Positions 12,671 to 26,123 of a DNA stretch of 64,000 nucleotides are shown here, one piece after another (the first letter of the stretch is position 1; each line of letters starts with the position of its first letter). Below the pieces are notes generated by a model. It was not told the DNA's origin, ran no database searches, and saw only the letters and a list, made by a program, of their open reading frames with translations. Made by a program: the position numbers and the translations under genes. The stretch comes from Clonostachys chloroleuca (lineage: Eukaryota > Ascomycota > Sordariomycetes > Hypocreales > Bionectriaceae): contig JBANAY010000003.1 of NCBI GenBank assembly GCA_037952775.1, forward strand, positions 10,168,001 through 10,232,000, in the 5' to 3' direction.

Positions 12671-14785
12671 ATGGCGATTGCCATGGGCTGGCAGAAGCCT
12701 GACAATGTCGCAGGCACGTCAGCGCCGGCCATCATGGTAGGCCTCTTCGTTGCCACGGGAGGCATACTTTTTGGATACGATACTGGGTAAGTTCATTTGC
12801 AACCTACCATTCTATCTCCACGCCCAGCCTCATCTCGACGGTTCTGCGGCTGCCTCCAATCCATCGGGTTTGGACTCGAGACTCGAAGCCATTACCAACC
12901 CACTACGAATCGACTCCCAATTGAAACCAGATGGACTGGACTCGGGAAAAACACAACATACGATGGAAAAATTATGGAAAATCAGACGGAACATAATTCC
13001 ACGCATTTTTCTACGTTCGCGGAGGGTGGTCTGTGTGGAACGAAAAATCAACCTCCGCTTCGTGATTGCTTGAAAGGGCATGGGCAATTCGGCTGACACC
13101 CTTTTCTTATAGCGCGATCAATGGGATTCTGGCTATGCGTGCATTCAAAGACCAATTCGGAACCAACTGTTACGACAGTAAAAACCAGCTCGATATTTGC
13201 CCCGAAGATTCATCGATAATTGTCGCGATTCTCAGCGCTGGTACGGCTTTCGGTGCACTACTTGCCGCACCCGCCGGCGACAATATTGGCCGCCGTCGGA
13301 CTCTCCTAATAGCTGTTGGAATATTCTGTGCTGGTGCTATCTGCCAAGTTTGCGCGCAGGCAACACCTCTGATGCTCGTGGGAAGGTAACGCTCGTCTCG
13401 TTGTGAAGTGGAAATTTCATTCTTCCTTGGGAAGCGGGATGCTGACTCAGGGCCACAGGTTCCTTGCTGGAGTTGGTGTAGGAATGATCTCCGTGCTCGT
13501 CCCGTTATATCAATCCGAAATGGCCCCTAGATGGATAAGAGGAACTCTTGTCTGTGCCTATCAACTCTCGATCACAATTGGACTATTATCGGCATCCATT
13601 GTCAATGTCATTACGGCTGAAATGAAAGACTCTTCCGCCTACCGAATTCCCCTGGGACTTCAGCTTTTCCCCGCTCTCATCCTCACTGGCGGTCTCATGT
13701 TTCTCCCAGAAACACCTCGGTATTTGGTGATGAAGGGAGAATACGAACTGGCTGGCATTTCTCTGAGCCGACTACGACGCTTGGATATCACCCACCCAGT
13801 CCTTGTTGAAGAACTAGCGGAAATCAAGGCCAACCATGCATACGAGTTATCTCTGGGTTCAAATAGTTACAAAGACCTGTTATTCGGAACGCCGCATCTC
13901 GGTCGTCGTACTATTACTGGCTGCACCACCCAGATCCTGCAACAGCTTTCCGGCATCAACTTCATCATGTATTACAGCACGACCTTCTACGATGGCGCTG
14001 GCGTCCAGAGCCCATACACCAAATCGCTCATTAACAACGTTATCAACGTTGTTGCGACCATTCCTGGATTGTTAGTGATTGAAACTTGGGGTCGACGCAA
14101 GCTGTTGATGATTGGAGCTATCGGGATGGCCACTTGCCAGCTCTTCATCGCCACATTCTCTACCGCCGCAGGCCACGATTTACAAGAGGCTGCACAGTTG
14201 ATCCTCGTGGTGTTCTGTGCGATAAATATCTTTTTCTTCGCCGCTTCATGGGGTCCCGTTGCCTGGGTGGTTACCTCGGAAATTTACCCTCTTAAGATTC
14301 GTGCCAAGGCCATTTCTGTTTCAACAGCGTCGAACTGGCTCTTCAACTTCGGAATCGCCTACAGTACCCCCTTCATGGTGGGAACTGCCCCACGTTACGC
14401 AGACTTTGGGCCTAAGATTTTCTTTATCTGGGGTGCTTTTTGCATACTGTCTGTTTTCTTTGTTTGGAGCATGGTGTACGAGACGAGCAAAATGTCTCTC
14501 GAACAGATTGATGAGATGTATGAGCGCATTGACCATGCCTGGAACAGCAAGAATTTTGAGCCCAATTGGAGCTTCCAACAAATCGTCCACGAAGGATTGA
14601 CGACAGGTGCGCAGACCACTGCACCTCACGAACTCCAATCGACAACATCACAAACTAGCGCCGACACAACTCTGGGAGACACTGAATCTTCCGGAGCTAC
14701 TCAAAACAGCGAGACGAACAACGGCTCCTCATCAAGTCAGGACAAAGCCCAACCAGTAATGGCGCATGTTGATTTCACATATTAA
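12671..14785 (+). CDS. MFS sugar transporter / glucose sensor of the Rco-3/Snf3/Rgt2 type
   Basis: Exons 12671-12786, 13113-13385 and 13459-14785 give 571 residues. Intron 1 is unusually long for this window (326 nt) and splits the first membrane segment after FGYDTG. Sugar-porter signatures are GRRRTL, PETPRYLVMKGEYE, QQLSGINFIMYYS and WGRR, spread over about 12 membrane helices. A hydrophilic tail of about 80 residues rich in Thr, Ser and Gln follows the last helix. The N-terminus MAIAMGWQKPDNV and its placement resemble the Neurospora Rco-3 clade of low-affinity transporters and glucose sensors. Yeast sensors have a longer tail, so a plain hexose transporter is also possible. It acts in the plasma membrane by inference. 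Confidence 0.9.
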
Positions 14786-15860
14786 CCCAGAGCATGTCTT
14801 TATATATATCCCTTATTGTTGCTCGAGCACTTCTCTCTCACTCTCTCTTTCCCCAGTTCGCATGAAGTGGAATTATTGGTTGGAATCTCAGCGTCGGAGT
14901 TGGTGCTAAAATGGAGTTCTGGTACTTGCTACCCATCTTTTTTTATTTATTGTAGTTTTTTCTCTCTATTTTTTCTCTTTTTGGGTAACTTGGGGCGGCG
15001 ACTATCAGTCAGATATGGACAATCAGTGTCTGTTTACGAAGCTTTGAACACCGAGACCCCATCTCGGCAGATACTGAATTTAAGGGAACATGGATAACGT
15101 TGGATACCCTGGAAAGAGGGAGGCGCTTAATGTAGTTGATTGCATCCTCTTCATACGAAGATTGCAACAACGTATTAAATAGGATCATGGAAAACGGTAC
15201 GGCCTGGATCGGGGGTGAAGCAGTCCCAAGAGGATCGTTAATGTCTTTGATTCCGCAAAAACTCAACATGTCATCTTGATTCATGTTACGAAAGAATCCA
15301 TTAGGGTCGCAATTACTCAATACATCAGACTCGATTGAAGGTCCGTCTATCTTGACCACCCAAGCAATCACATTTCTGCCACCGAAGTGACCATATCTCC
15401 ACCACCCAGGTAGCCATATCTTGCTATCAACCCACGTGCCAAGAATGAGGTGTTATGCCACTCGATAGATGACAATGAAGAGACGTTGGGCGTTGTCCAT
15501 GCTTTCTCTGGGTCTGCTTTGACCATCTGGGGTGCATAGTTGACAGCCCGTTTCCACATTGTGGAGCTGTGTAAACGATTTATTTGGTTTGTGGCAAGTC
15601 TGTGTGATGCGTTTTGATAGAGAGCTAAGGGAGATTTCCGTGCTCATAAACAGAACTGCATACACATGATGCGTGGAAGGTCTCTTAACCAAGCGTTCAA
15701 CCCAGATCCCCTCTGGGTATAAATTTTCCCTACTGCGAAGCCTGGAACTTGCCGAATCTCTTCTCTTCACCGTATCCCGATCGGATTTCTCTGAAGTCTC
15801 GTCACTCATATTGCGAATTTCATTTCAACGAAAACGAAACAACTCAAGAAAAACAAAAAC
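14786..15860. other. Transporter 3' region and spacer with a doubtful minus-strand open stretch
   Basis: A TC-rich and T-rich 3' region follows the transporter stop. On the minus strand two abutting open stretches (15,559-15,368 and 15,371-15,009) meet at an ATGA overlap and read like one about 180-residue frame broken once. I recognise no family. The promoter of the small gene at 15,861 must lie at the right end. Confidence 0.3.
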
Positions 15861-16716
15861 ATGACTGGCCACCCGTTCATACATACCATGAACACCTCCC
15901 ACGAGCCCCCGGGCCTCGCTACCAGGGCCCATGCCCCGCAGGTTTTTCACACCAGGAGCAATTCGGCGTACCAAGCTGCAGCCCGCCTGAATACCAACAG
16001 GATGATAACTACTTTGCACAAGTAGAGCATCTTAAGCAACGCCTCAACACGTCGTTGGAGCGCAAGCCCAATGTAAAAAAGAGAAAAGCAGGGCGGTCGG
16101 GTGACGAGGTCAACTCGCACAACCAACCCCCCCATGACTACCTGAGAGGAGAGTTGGATCGAAGTTTTACGTGTCCCATGCAAACACCCTCTGAAGGGCC
16201 AAAGATAAGGGAAATTCCACGCCACCGAGTCGAGGCTGTAGCCGTAGGAAGGCCGTTCTCTTGGATAAACACGGAGGCGATCACTCCTGAGGTGGTAAGC
16301 CTGCCCGAGCCCGAAGAAGAAGCGGTTGATGCAACACATATGGACCCCATGGCAGAGTCTCCCCCGAGGAATATGTCATGCCGTCACGTTGGGTGCAGGT
16401 CACGGACGCACAGTATCTGCTTCTTAAAGACTTCCAAGAATTTCAGGAACGACAGCGCAAAAGCTTTTACCAACACCCTAATACCCATATAAGGCCTCAC
16501 GGGTCGCTAGAAAGCGACCCAATACCGGCGTGCTACAACTCCGTTGTGGCCAGAGCAGAGGGATCAAGTGGTACGAGCAGTCCTGTACATCCCACATACA
16601 GCGAGCGCATAAGTCGGGAGCCTCGCAAACCCAGAGAACCGATCAGCAGAAATAGCAGCACAACGAGCAGGAACAGGTTACGGCGCTTGACGGCGCGGAT
16701 GCTCCACATGATTTGA
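15861..16716 (+). CDS. Orphan low-complexity protein, frame broken twice at C runs
   Basis: An ATG at 15861 opens a frame that only stays protein-like if one base is added in each of two C runs, 15906-15910 and 16361-16365. With both additions the frame runs to TGA 16714-16716, about 285 residues, without other stops. The product would be hydrophilic: a Pro/Gln-rich start, a short helical segment (VEHLKQRLNTSLERK), a basic patch KKRKAGR that could be a nuclear signal, a middle acidic part, a second helical segment (YLLLKDFQEFQERQRK) and a Ser/Arg-rich basic end. No domain is recognised. Protein-coding status is inferred only from the coherence of the frame across the breaks; it could also be a pseudogene. 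Confidence 0.45.
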
Positions 16717-16740
16717 TTTTGTCGCGCCTAGGATGGTGTG

Positions 16741-16951
16741 CCCTTCTTTTTTAGCCGCGATGGCCATTTGTTTTCCTTTGTTTAGCGATATCTAGCGCTG
16801 ATTCCTTTCTTTAGGGATTGATACCCGGTGGATTTCCTTTGTTTAGCGATTCTGGCGCTTATTCCTTTCTTTAGAGATACTACTAGATGGGTTCCCTTTG
16901 TTCAACGGTGCTAAGCGCCGACCCCTCTCCTTAAATATAATACCAGATGGA
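16741..16951. repeat. Degenerate tandem repeat, about 60-bp unit made of two about 31-bp halves
   Basis: Three diverged copies begin near 16770, 16832 and 16893. Each holds a TTCCTTTGTTTAGCGAT-like half and a TTCCTTTCTTTAGGGAT-like half, so the basic unit is about 31 bp, present six to seven times with decreasing similarity to the right. It starts about 25 bp after the stop of the orphan gene and would lie in its 3' UTR or just behind it. Confidence 0.7.
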
Positions 16952-18234
16952 TTATCGAAACCATAGAAATGCTACTTGACTTGACATTCGTTTGTGAACT
17001 AAGAGTTCGCTCTTGTATGTGGAATACACCCATGCTATTGTGATGTGCTTAGGCGCAGCATCGCTCTGGCCCAATCTCGTAGTCTTAATTCTAGTCGTTA
17101 TGGATTAATTTGGCCTGAGGGTGACAAAAATCTGTGACCGTATCCTAGATAATTTTATCTCAGACATCAAGGAGCTGAGTATTGAAAGATGGAAGAGGAG
17201 TTGTGAAAGAGTGTTCACTGAGCACCTCTTCCTGCCTGAGCCTTTTCCATACTCTTCCATCTAGCTATAACACCGCTACAATTGCCATACCGCGCAGATA
17301 TCAACTAAAGTAGTAAATGGTTTTCACACAAGCCCTAATATATCAAACAAACAAGTCAACTAACGAGATGGGTCGCATGAGATGGGTTGGGGAGGAGGAT
17401 GGTGTGGACACCAGCACTCATAGACTAGCCCCCTTATGCAAAGTTCAGTGGCCAACATTTTATCAACAAAGATAGTGCTAATATATTTGTATTTCATGAT
17501 AAGACCTCTAGTTTTAAAGTGGTGTAGAAACTAAGTGAAGTTTGAACCAGCTTTGCGGAAACTTAGCTGGGTCTGGATGGTACGGTCTGGATGACCAAGA
17601 ATCATAATTGATTTACATCTCATGATGTAGCAAGCTTAAATTTTGTTTATTTCGATGTCTCTTCGTGTGCTGATCTCCTCTTGATTTAAAATGGAAGTTA
17701 ACGAGGAAGGTTGGTGACATGAATTGGGGTATTAGGTGCAAGTGGGGGGATAGCCGCTACCGTCCAGGTGCATTATCCGACGCCCGATGATAACCAGCGG
17801 CACCGAACTAAGATGAGGGAACATAGCCGCAAGTTCATGATAAGACGTCTGGTGTGGTGGATGACACCCCACAGCGTTCAGAGATAACATGCAGCCATCC
17901 AGGATCCGGGATCCTTGGTATCTGCATGACTCTTGGTTCAAGGTGCCTAGACCAGGACTGACGGTCCCCGATCGAATGCGGGGAAGCTGGAGGCCAATCA
18001 GCCAAGTGGATTGACAAATGGCAGATAACCAACTTGACCAAAGATTGCCGACTAACGAGTGTAGCTTGTATCTTGGTGTGCAATCGGCATCTCGGTGTGC
18101 GCCTGCTTATCAGGGTTCGCTTATCGGACATGAGTAGACTTCGTTGTTGCCCCTTCATCGATCTCCCCTAGTCGCATGTCATCGCCATCTATCTCTTTTT
18201 GCCTCACCAGTGATGTTCTGTCTTGTCTGTAAGA
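16952..18234. other. AT-rich spacer and promoter region of the Zn2Cys6 regulator
   Basis: No gene is seen. Open stretches near 17,732-18,342 on the minus strand lie in the presumed promoter of the regulator and have no domain character. The segment contains the first copy of the 13-bp cluster element. Confidence 0.45.
17767..17779 (+). promoter_or_regulatory. 13-bp cluster element, copy 1 (GGTGCATTATCCG)
   Basis: Located 456-468 bp upstream of the Zn2Cys6 regulator start codon. It is identical to the copy at 20,793 and differs by one base from the copy at 23,391. It contains CCG, the half-site core of many Zn2Cys6 proteins, and TTATC, a reverse GATA core. Its function is inferred from recurrence only. 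Confidence 0.5.
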
Positions 18235-20525
18235 ATGCCTCGTCCAAAGGTCCCAGCGCACCAGAGACAGAGAGTGGCCGAGGCCTGTAACCATTGCCGC
18301 GAAACCAAGAGGCGGTGCACTGGCTCGCCGCCATGTACTCAATGCCTCCGCCGTGGGCTTGCCCAGGAATGTTATGTCACATATGCGCCCCGTGGCTCCA
18401 GAGCAAGGGCGAGAAGGCAGCTTGACGCCGCTGTCGACTCCTCATCGCACTCATCGCAGTTTCCACAGAGGATGTCGGTTTCCGTCGCATCTGCAGGTGT
18501 CGTAGCCTCGTCAGAAGGAGACGAGACCGACTCTCCCAACCAGGCCTCGCAGAGAAGACTGTCGCTGGTCGGTTCGTCAAACTTTCAGCCCTTGTCGCCG
18601 TCTGATTCTCGCCCTGACTCCGATGCTGGGGCATCTCCCTCCATTGTTCAAACGTCGCGAATGCTATTGAACCTTCGTGGCGAGAGAGGTACTGTGATAG
18701 CGCATGCCATTCGAAGTGATTATGTACTGACTTGATCATCTTCCAGTCTTCATCGGCGGTGCTGCGTCGATATCATTTCTTCAAACGGTGCGAGGGTTAG
18801 TGGCAGAGCAAATTGGGCCCTCGCCATTCTCACACAATGAAAAGAGCGAGACAATGCTCGAAGTCGAGTCTCCCCGAACCATCAGGGACGCTGAGCCAGA
18901 TATCCGTGACCCTGAATTGTCGGAGGAGCAGAGATTAAAGTACATGAGATGCTATTACGCGGTGGTAAGGGACTTGCGACCAGTATACGGCCGACTCACT
19001 AACACACCCACAGACAGAAGGTTTCCTCCACGTATTTGACTCGACACATCTTGAAGATTTGATAAAATCCAATGGCCAGGGGACTAATAAGGATTCGAGA
19101 ACGAGGTATCCTCTAAGACAAGCCGCAGTCGATCTTGTCATTGCCATTGGCGCCCAGTCTGAATCTCCCTCAACCGCACGGTCGGTAGGCCAATGGTACT
19201 TTACCAAGGCACGCGAGCGTGCTTTCGCTTCGTTCCTCGAGGACCCTGATTTAGACATGGCCAGGACTTTTCTGCTTATGGCCTTTTATATGCTTGGTGA
19301 ATGCAGAAGAAATTCGGCGTTCATGTACCTGGGCGTCGCTGTGAAGGCGGCTTTGGCGCTTGGGCTACATAGTCGAGCATCGTTTGGACAGAAGCCAGGG
19401 CCCACAGACATGGTAAGGTAGGTTTCATGAATTCGATGAATACTCCTACACCAATTTCCACGTCAGAGATCTTACTTGTCCATTCAGACTCCGCGTATGG
19501 CTGAGCATATGCGTCCTCGACAAGCTCGTTAATTCGATCCTCGGACGACCCTCTACCACTGCCAGAATCGATTCAAATAGCGAGTCCCTTCTCGAAGACC
19601 TCAACGAGCCTCTCGACAGTACTATAGACTGGCTAGTAGCATCAAATAACATCGTGACCATCATCAATGAAGTCAAAGACAAGATCTACGATCAAAAGGA
19701 GATCACAACTTCCGTCATTGAGAACCTTCTCCAGGCAATTGATCGCTGGAAACGGGATTTACCGAAGTCTGTTGGCGGTATGAGCTTGACAGAAGATCAA
19801 CAGTCTGGAGCCATGCAAAGAGGTGTCATCGCCAAGGTGCACATTTCATGCCTATACTATTTTGCGGTTACGCTAGTTACCCGGCCCATTTTGATGTCAA
19901 CCCTTGCGTCGCAACCACCGAACGAAAATGTTCCATCTCAGCTGGCCACGGCTTGCCTTGAGGCGGCAATGTACCTATCCCAAACATGTCTTGAAGCACT
20001 CAACGCTGGCCTGCTCCAGGGAAACATGTGTATCATGAAGTAAGTCTCCCCTCCTTCCGTTTATTAACTACTCATATCTAACAAATATCTCTCAGGGCCC
20101 TTATATTTGCCGCTGGATTGGTTCTTGGATTCGAAGTTTTTGCCAAGAGATCGGTGGAGGAGGAGATCGAAGGGGCTTTCCAAGGCTCCAAAGAAGTACT
20201 CGAGTTTTTATCTGTGCAGAGCCCCCAGGCAGCTCATTATCTGGAGATTCTCTCGTCTCTGTCGAGCGCTATCTCCAGAAGACGGGCGAGCGAACCTGGC
20301 ACTAGGAAGAGCCGATATGTTTCCAAGCTCTTCAGCCTGGCATCCTCGCCAGCGAACCCGGAAGCGCAGGCCCAAGACGAGGAGATTTATTCAAACCAAA
20401 CTCTGTTCGGCACACCTCGCCTGGAAGACACCAATTGGTCGTTCCCTGAAATAGACAGCGGTGAGCTCAACCTGGATTGGGAGAGCCTGAATATTTCTCA
20501 GTGGGACAGTTTTCCCTTTGTCTAG
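18235..20525 (+). CDS. Zn2Cys6 transcription factor, candidate regulator of the aromatic cluster
   Basis: Five exons (18235-18688, 18747-18964, 19014-19417, 19488-20039, 20096-20525) splice in phase to 685 residues; introns are 49-70 nt. The N-terminal Zn2Cys6 cluster is complete: six cysteines in the spacing CNHCRETKRRC...CTQCLRRGLAQEC, about residues 18-46, followed by a basic linker. A serine-rich spacer leads to the fungal transcription-factor homology region (about residues 240-560; RTFLLMAFYMLGECRRNSAF and RVWLSICVLDK are typical). The start is the ATG at 18235, 12 bp inside a longer open frame that lacks an ATG. It lies directly upstream of, and in the same direction as, salicylate hydroxylase and the dihydroxybenzoate decarboxylase, so a pathway-specific activator role is inferred. 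The inducer is unknown. Confidence 0.9.
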
Positions 20526-21123
20526 CTGGTTGATGGAAGAGAAAAATGTATTAAAGCTTTGGATCGTGTTTTGTAAGAATACTCTAGCTACTGATATTTC
20601 TGAAATTGATCTTAATTGACAATGAACCGCCTTATGGATACGTAATTCATCATTCCTACTGCGGCCCGCAACCTGTATTCAAAGGCCTGCATACCGAATT
20701 GATAGGGTTTTCTCAAACTTCGGTACGATAGATAATAAAAACCACATCATTCAATGATTAGAGATGCTCGCCGGGGCTCCAGGTATTGCGCCGGTGCATT
20801 ATCCGGAACTAGCGGATATGAACGAGCTCATGAGACGACCTATCGACAACACCAAAGCGCCCACCTCCTCCTTAGCGATAATAGCATGCGGATATGTTCT
20901 TAGACCGGAGATGTTCTTATCTCTTGGAGTTTAAGGGTGGCGTTAATCCGGTGGGTGGGTGATGACGGCGAAAATGCTTCACGGCATCGAGGATATATGA
21001 GTGTTCTACTCCCACTTGAGCCTGCATTCAGCTTGCTCTACACACCAAGATATCAATCATTCATCATCTCTATATTCTAAGCTTCCAAGTCTAGAATAAT
21101 CCTCTCAATCACCACACATAAAA
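20526..21123. promoter_or_regulatory. Promoter region of the salicylate hydroxylase gene
   Basis: About 600 bp between the regulator stop and the hydroxylase ATG, with a short AT-rich terminator part and no gene. It holds the second cluster element and an inverted repeat, listed separately. Confidence 0.5.
20793..20817 (+). promoter_or_regulatory. 13-bp cluster element, copy 2, overlapping an inverted repeat ATCCG-N7-CGGAT
   Basis: GGTGCATTATCCG at 20793-20805 ends about 320 bp before the salicylate hydroxylase ATG. Its last five bases are the left arm of ATCCG (20801-20805), seven spacer bases, CGGAT (20813-20817). Everted CCG-Nx-CGG pairs are classical Zn2Cys6 dimer sites, so this is the best candidate operator in the window. 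Binding is inference. Confidence 0.5.
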
Positions 21124-22650
21124 ATGTCTTGGAGACCTCTCAGCGTTGGCGTCGTCGGCGGTGGCATCGGCGGCATGTCCGTCGCCATCGCCCTCCGCCG
21201 CGCCGGCCACGAAGTAACCATCTACGAGAGATCCGACTACGCGGGCGAGGTGGGCGCCTCAGTCTCCTGTGCCGCCAACGGGACGCGGTGGCTCCACGAG
21301 TGGAACGTGGACGTGGCCAAGGGCGACCCGGTCGTGCTGAAGAAGCTGATCAACCGCGACTGGAAGACGGGCGAGCCCGTCAGCGTCTACGACCTGGCGG
21401 ATTACGAGGAGAGGTGGGGGTATGTGTACAACATGTTCCACCGGCAGTACATGCACTCGATGCTGAAGGACTCTGCCTTGGGGGAGGGCGAGGGCCAGCC
21501 TGCGAAGCTGTTGGTGAACCACAAGGTTGGTCGAAGCACATGGCCTTTGAAACGTGGGGATCATAAATGCTAACCGGTCCTTTTAGTGTCGCGAGATCGA
21601 TCTGTCAACGAACATCATTACCTTTGACAACGGAGTTACTGCAAGGCACGACCTCATCGTCGGGGCTGATGGTATCGGGTCGGCTGTCCGAAGAATCATC
21701 GGTGTTCACCCAGCAAAGAGGCCCGCCGAGCAGAGCTGCCTTCACTGCAACGTCAGGACCGAAGACGCCGTCAAGGCCGGTCTGGTTGACTACTCCGAGG
21801 ACGCCGCCCTGGAGTACTGGGGCGGCCAGGAGGGCAAGTGGGATAAGATCGTCCTCTCCCCCTGCAACGGCGGCAAGCTCCTCTCCTACTACTGCTTCTT
21901 CCCCAGAGATCAGGGAGACTACTCGAACCAGGCGTGGGGCACCGAGGACCGTCCTCTGGAGGAGCTCCTGAACCCTTACCCGCAGCTCGACAGGCAGGTC
22001 TTCAAGCACCTGGAGATCGGGACGGAGATCCAGCCATGGCGTCTCTGGATCCACGACCCTTATCCTTATATTCACAAGGACAAGGTCTGCCTGCTGGGAG
22101 ACGCCGGGCACCCGATGATGCCCCACCAGAGCCAGGGGGCCTGCATGGCGATCGAGGACGCCGCAGCCCTCGGCATCCTGTTCAACAAGAAGTACTTCAA
22201 CGGCGACGTGGCCGAGGCCTTGGCCGTGTACGACCAGGTTCGCCTGCCTCGGGCCACTCGCGTCCAGGCCGCCGCTGCCAAGGCTGCCTACAACATCAAC
22301 GAGAGAATCGGTAAGTTTTAAACAGCAGCAAGCGTGGTGAGTAATCTTAGCAGTTACTAAGACATCTCTCACAGGTTTTTCCTTCAACAAGGACTGTCCA
22401 ACATACCAGGTTGAGGACCAGAAGAAGGTGTTGACGATTGAAGAGATGAACGCGTAAGCTTGGCCGGGAACTGAAAACCTTAACCTGACCCTGCGACTTG
22501 TTGCTAACATATGTAATTTGCAGATATGACATGTATAGAGATATTGAGGAGAAGCTGGCGAAGGTGAGGGGCCAGAAGTTCATGGCCAAGTTTGTCTGTG
22601 GCCTCCCCATTGGGTTGGAGCTTCCGAACGGTGTCACTATTGGAGCATAG
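21124..22650 (+). CDS. FAD-dependent salicylate 1-hydroxylase (salicylate monooxygenase)
   Basis: Four exons (21124-21525, 21587-22310, 22375-22453, 22524-22650) give 443 residues; introns are 61, 64 and 70 nt and phases agree. The Rossmann dinucleotide motif GVVGGGIGG (residues 8-16) and the second FAD motif GDAGHPMMPHQSQG (about residue 305) place it among class A flavoprotein monooxygenases. The whole-length pattern fits fungal salicylate hydroxylases, which convert salicylate plus NADH and oxygen to catechol and CO2. Related 6-hydroxynicotinate or 3-hydroxybenzoate hydroxylases are alternatives, but the neighbouring 2,3-dihydroxybenzoate decarboxylase favours salicylate. Exons are strongly GC-biased at third positions, unlike the decarboxylase that follows. 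It is probably cytosolic, as no signal peptide is seen. Confidence 0.85.
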
Positions 22651-24863
<2,213 letters not shown>

Positions 24864-26123
24864 GCAAAGCAAACATAGAAGACAGCCAAAAAGGCATGGC
24901 TATCATAATATAAGTGCTAGCTTCTTGAATTGTCGTGTCTCAACTTACGTCGGCTTCCAGTTATCCCTTTCCACTTGGAGGTGATAGTGTCATACCCTGA
25001 TTATGTAGCCCTAACAAGGACAGCTGTAGGATATCTAAGTAACGTGGTTCAACTAGTAATAAATAGGCCCTTCCTAGTTTATTTCTCGCCAAAGGTGGTT
25101 GCCCAATGGATGTAGTTTATATAACCTTGTGAGAAGAAGAGCGATACCATTACCACAAGCATAACAGCACTCAGGTGGTAAGAAATAATATCAGATTATC
25201 TATTAATAATAGCGAATAAGTCAAGTTAGTCTACCTCAATCAGAAGAGAAGAACGCATTAGCACCCGGGAGCCTATAGAAGGGCTGAGTAAAGCCTAGCG
25301 TTGTTTGAATAGGCAACGGTGAAAGCGATTCATAGATATATTGCTTGCGTCGGAGTGCTGTCTGGACCTGTTTAATTACCTACATAAAATCAAGCAAATT
25401 AAGCTCGCGGTTCTGGAGAAAGATCCGGATGACCTATGCAGAGTGTAGATAGTCGCTAAGTTCGATAGAAACAGGGCTAAATAGTCCGATAGATACACGT
25501 TGTAACTGCGCATATCGAGAACAGCTGTATTACCTCCAACTCTCAACGGTTGGCATCGACGCGCCCTCTTTTCAAAGACTCGCATCTCTAAAGCACTATA
25601 ACTATCATCGCTCCTACTCAAAATCCCGGCATCTCAGTGGCTATTCTCATTTCCTGTACAAAAAGCCCACTTATAGTGCCTACGCAATGTCTCATTCCTC
25701 GAACCACAACAAGACATACTCTGCACACCTCGATTTTCCCAGCTGAATAGGTAATGCCATTTTGCCAAGGCTCACCCTCCTTCTACCAGGTCCAAGGATA
25801 GTCAATTATAATAATGTGAGTTCTAAGGTGATATCCACCTATGGATGAACTAGTTCCCCGTTGACAAGGATATTTTGATTGCTGACATCAATTGCAAGGA
25901 GCAAGCGCACGTGAAAGCCGCATGCCGTTTAATTGCCATTTAAGGTCATTCCCTCGGCAAGCTCCAACGCAGCGATTTCTATACTTTCCGCCAACCGAAC
26001 TTAGGATTATATTAGCCGCCAACAGAGCTGTGGGCCCTTCCGTGACTACCGCTCGACTCTTCAACATCTCGGAACATATACTCGATCTAAGAAGCGGCAT
26101 TCATTTGTATCAAGTTTCCCAAG
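24864..26123. other. 1.26-kb spacer, AT-rich
   Basis: No gene recognised. A minus-strand open stretch of 81 codons at 25,376-25,621 has no domain character. The promoter of the FMN oxidase should be in the last few hundred bases. A TTAGCCG core occurs near 26,014, but the full 13-bp cluster element does not. Confidence 0.45.

Noticed and set aside
15009..15559. Minus-strand gene made of two frames overlapping at ATGA
   Set aside because: The two halves read as moderately protein-like, but I recognise no family, and joining them needs a frameshift; kept only as a note in the spacer entry.
21605..22510. 301-codon antisense open stretch across the salicylate hydroxylase gene
   Set aside because: It is the mirror of strongly GC3-biased coding exons and runs through two well-supported introns; it lacks recognisable motifs.
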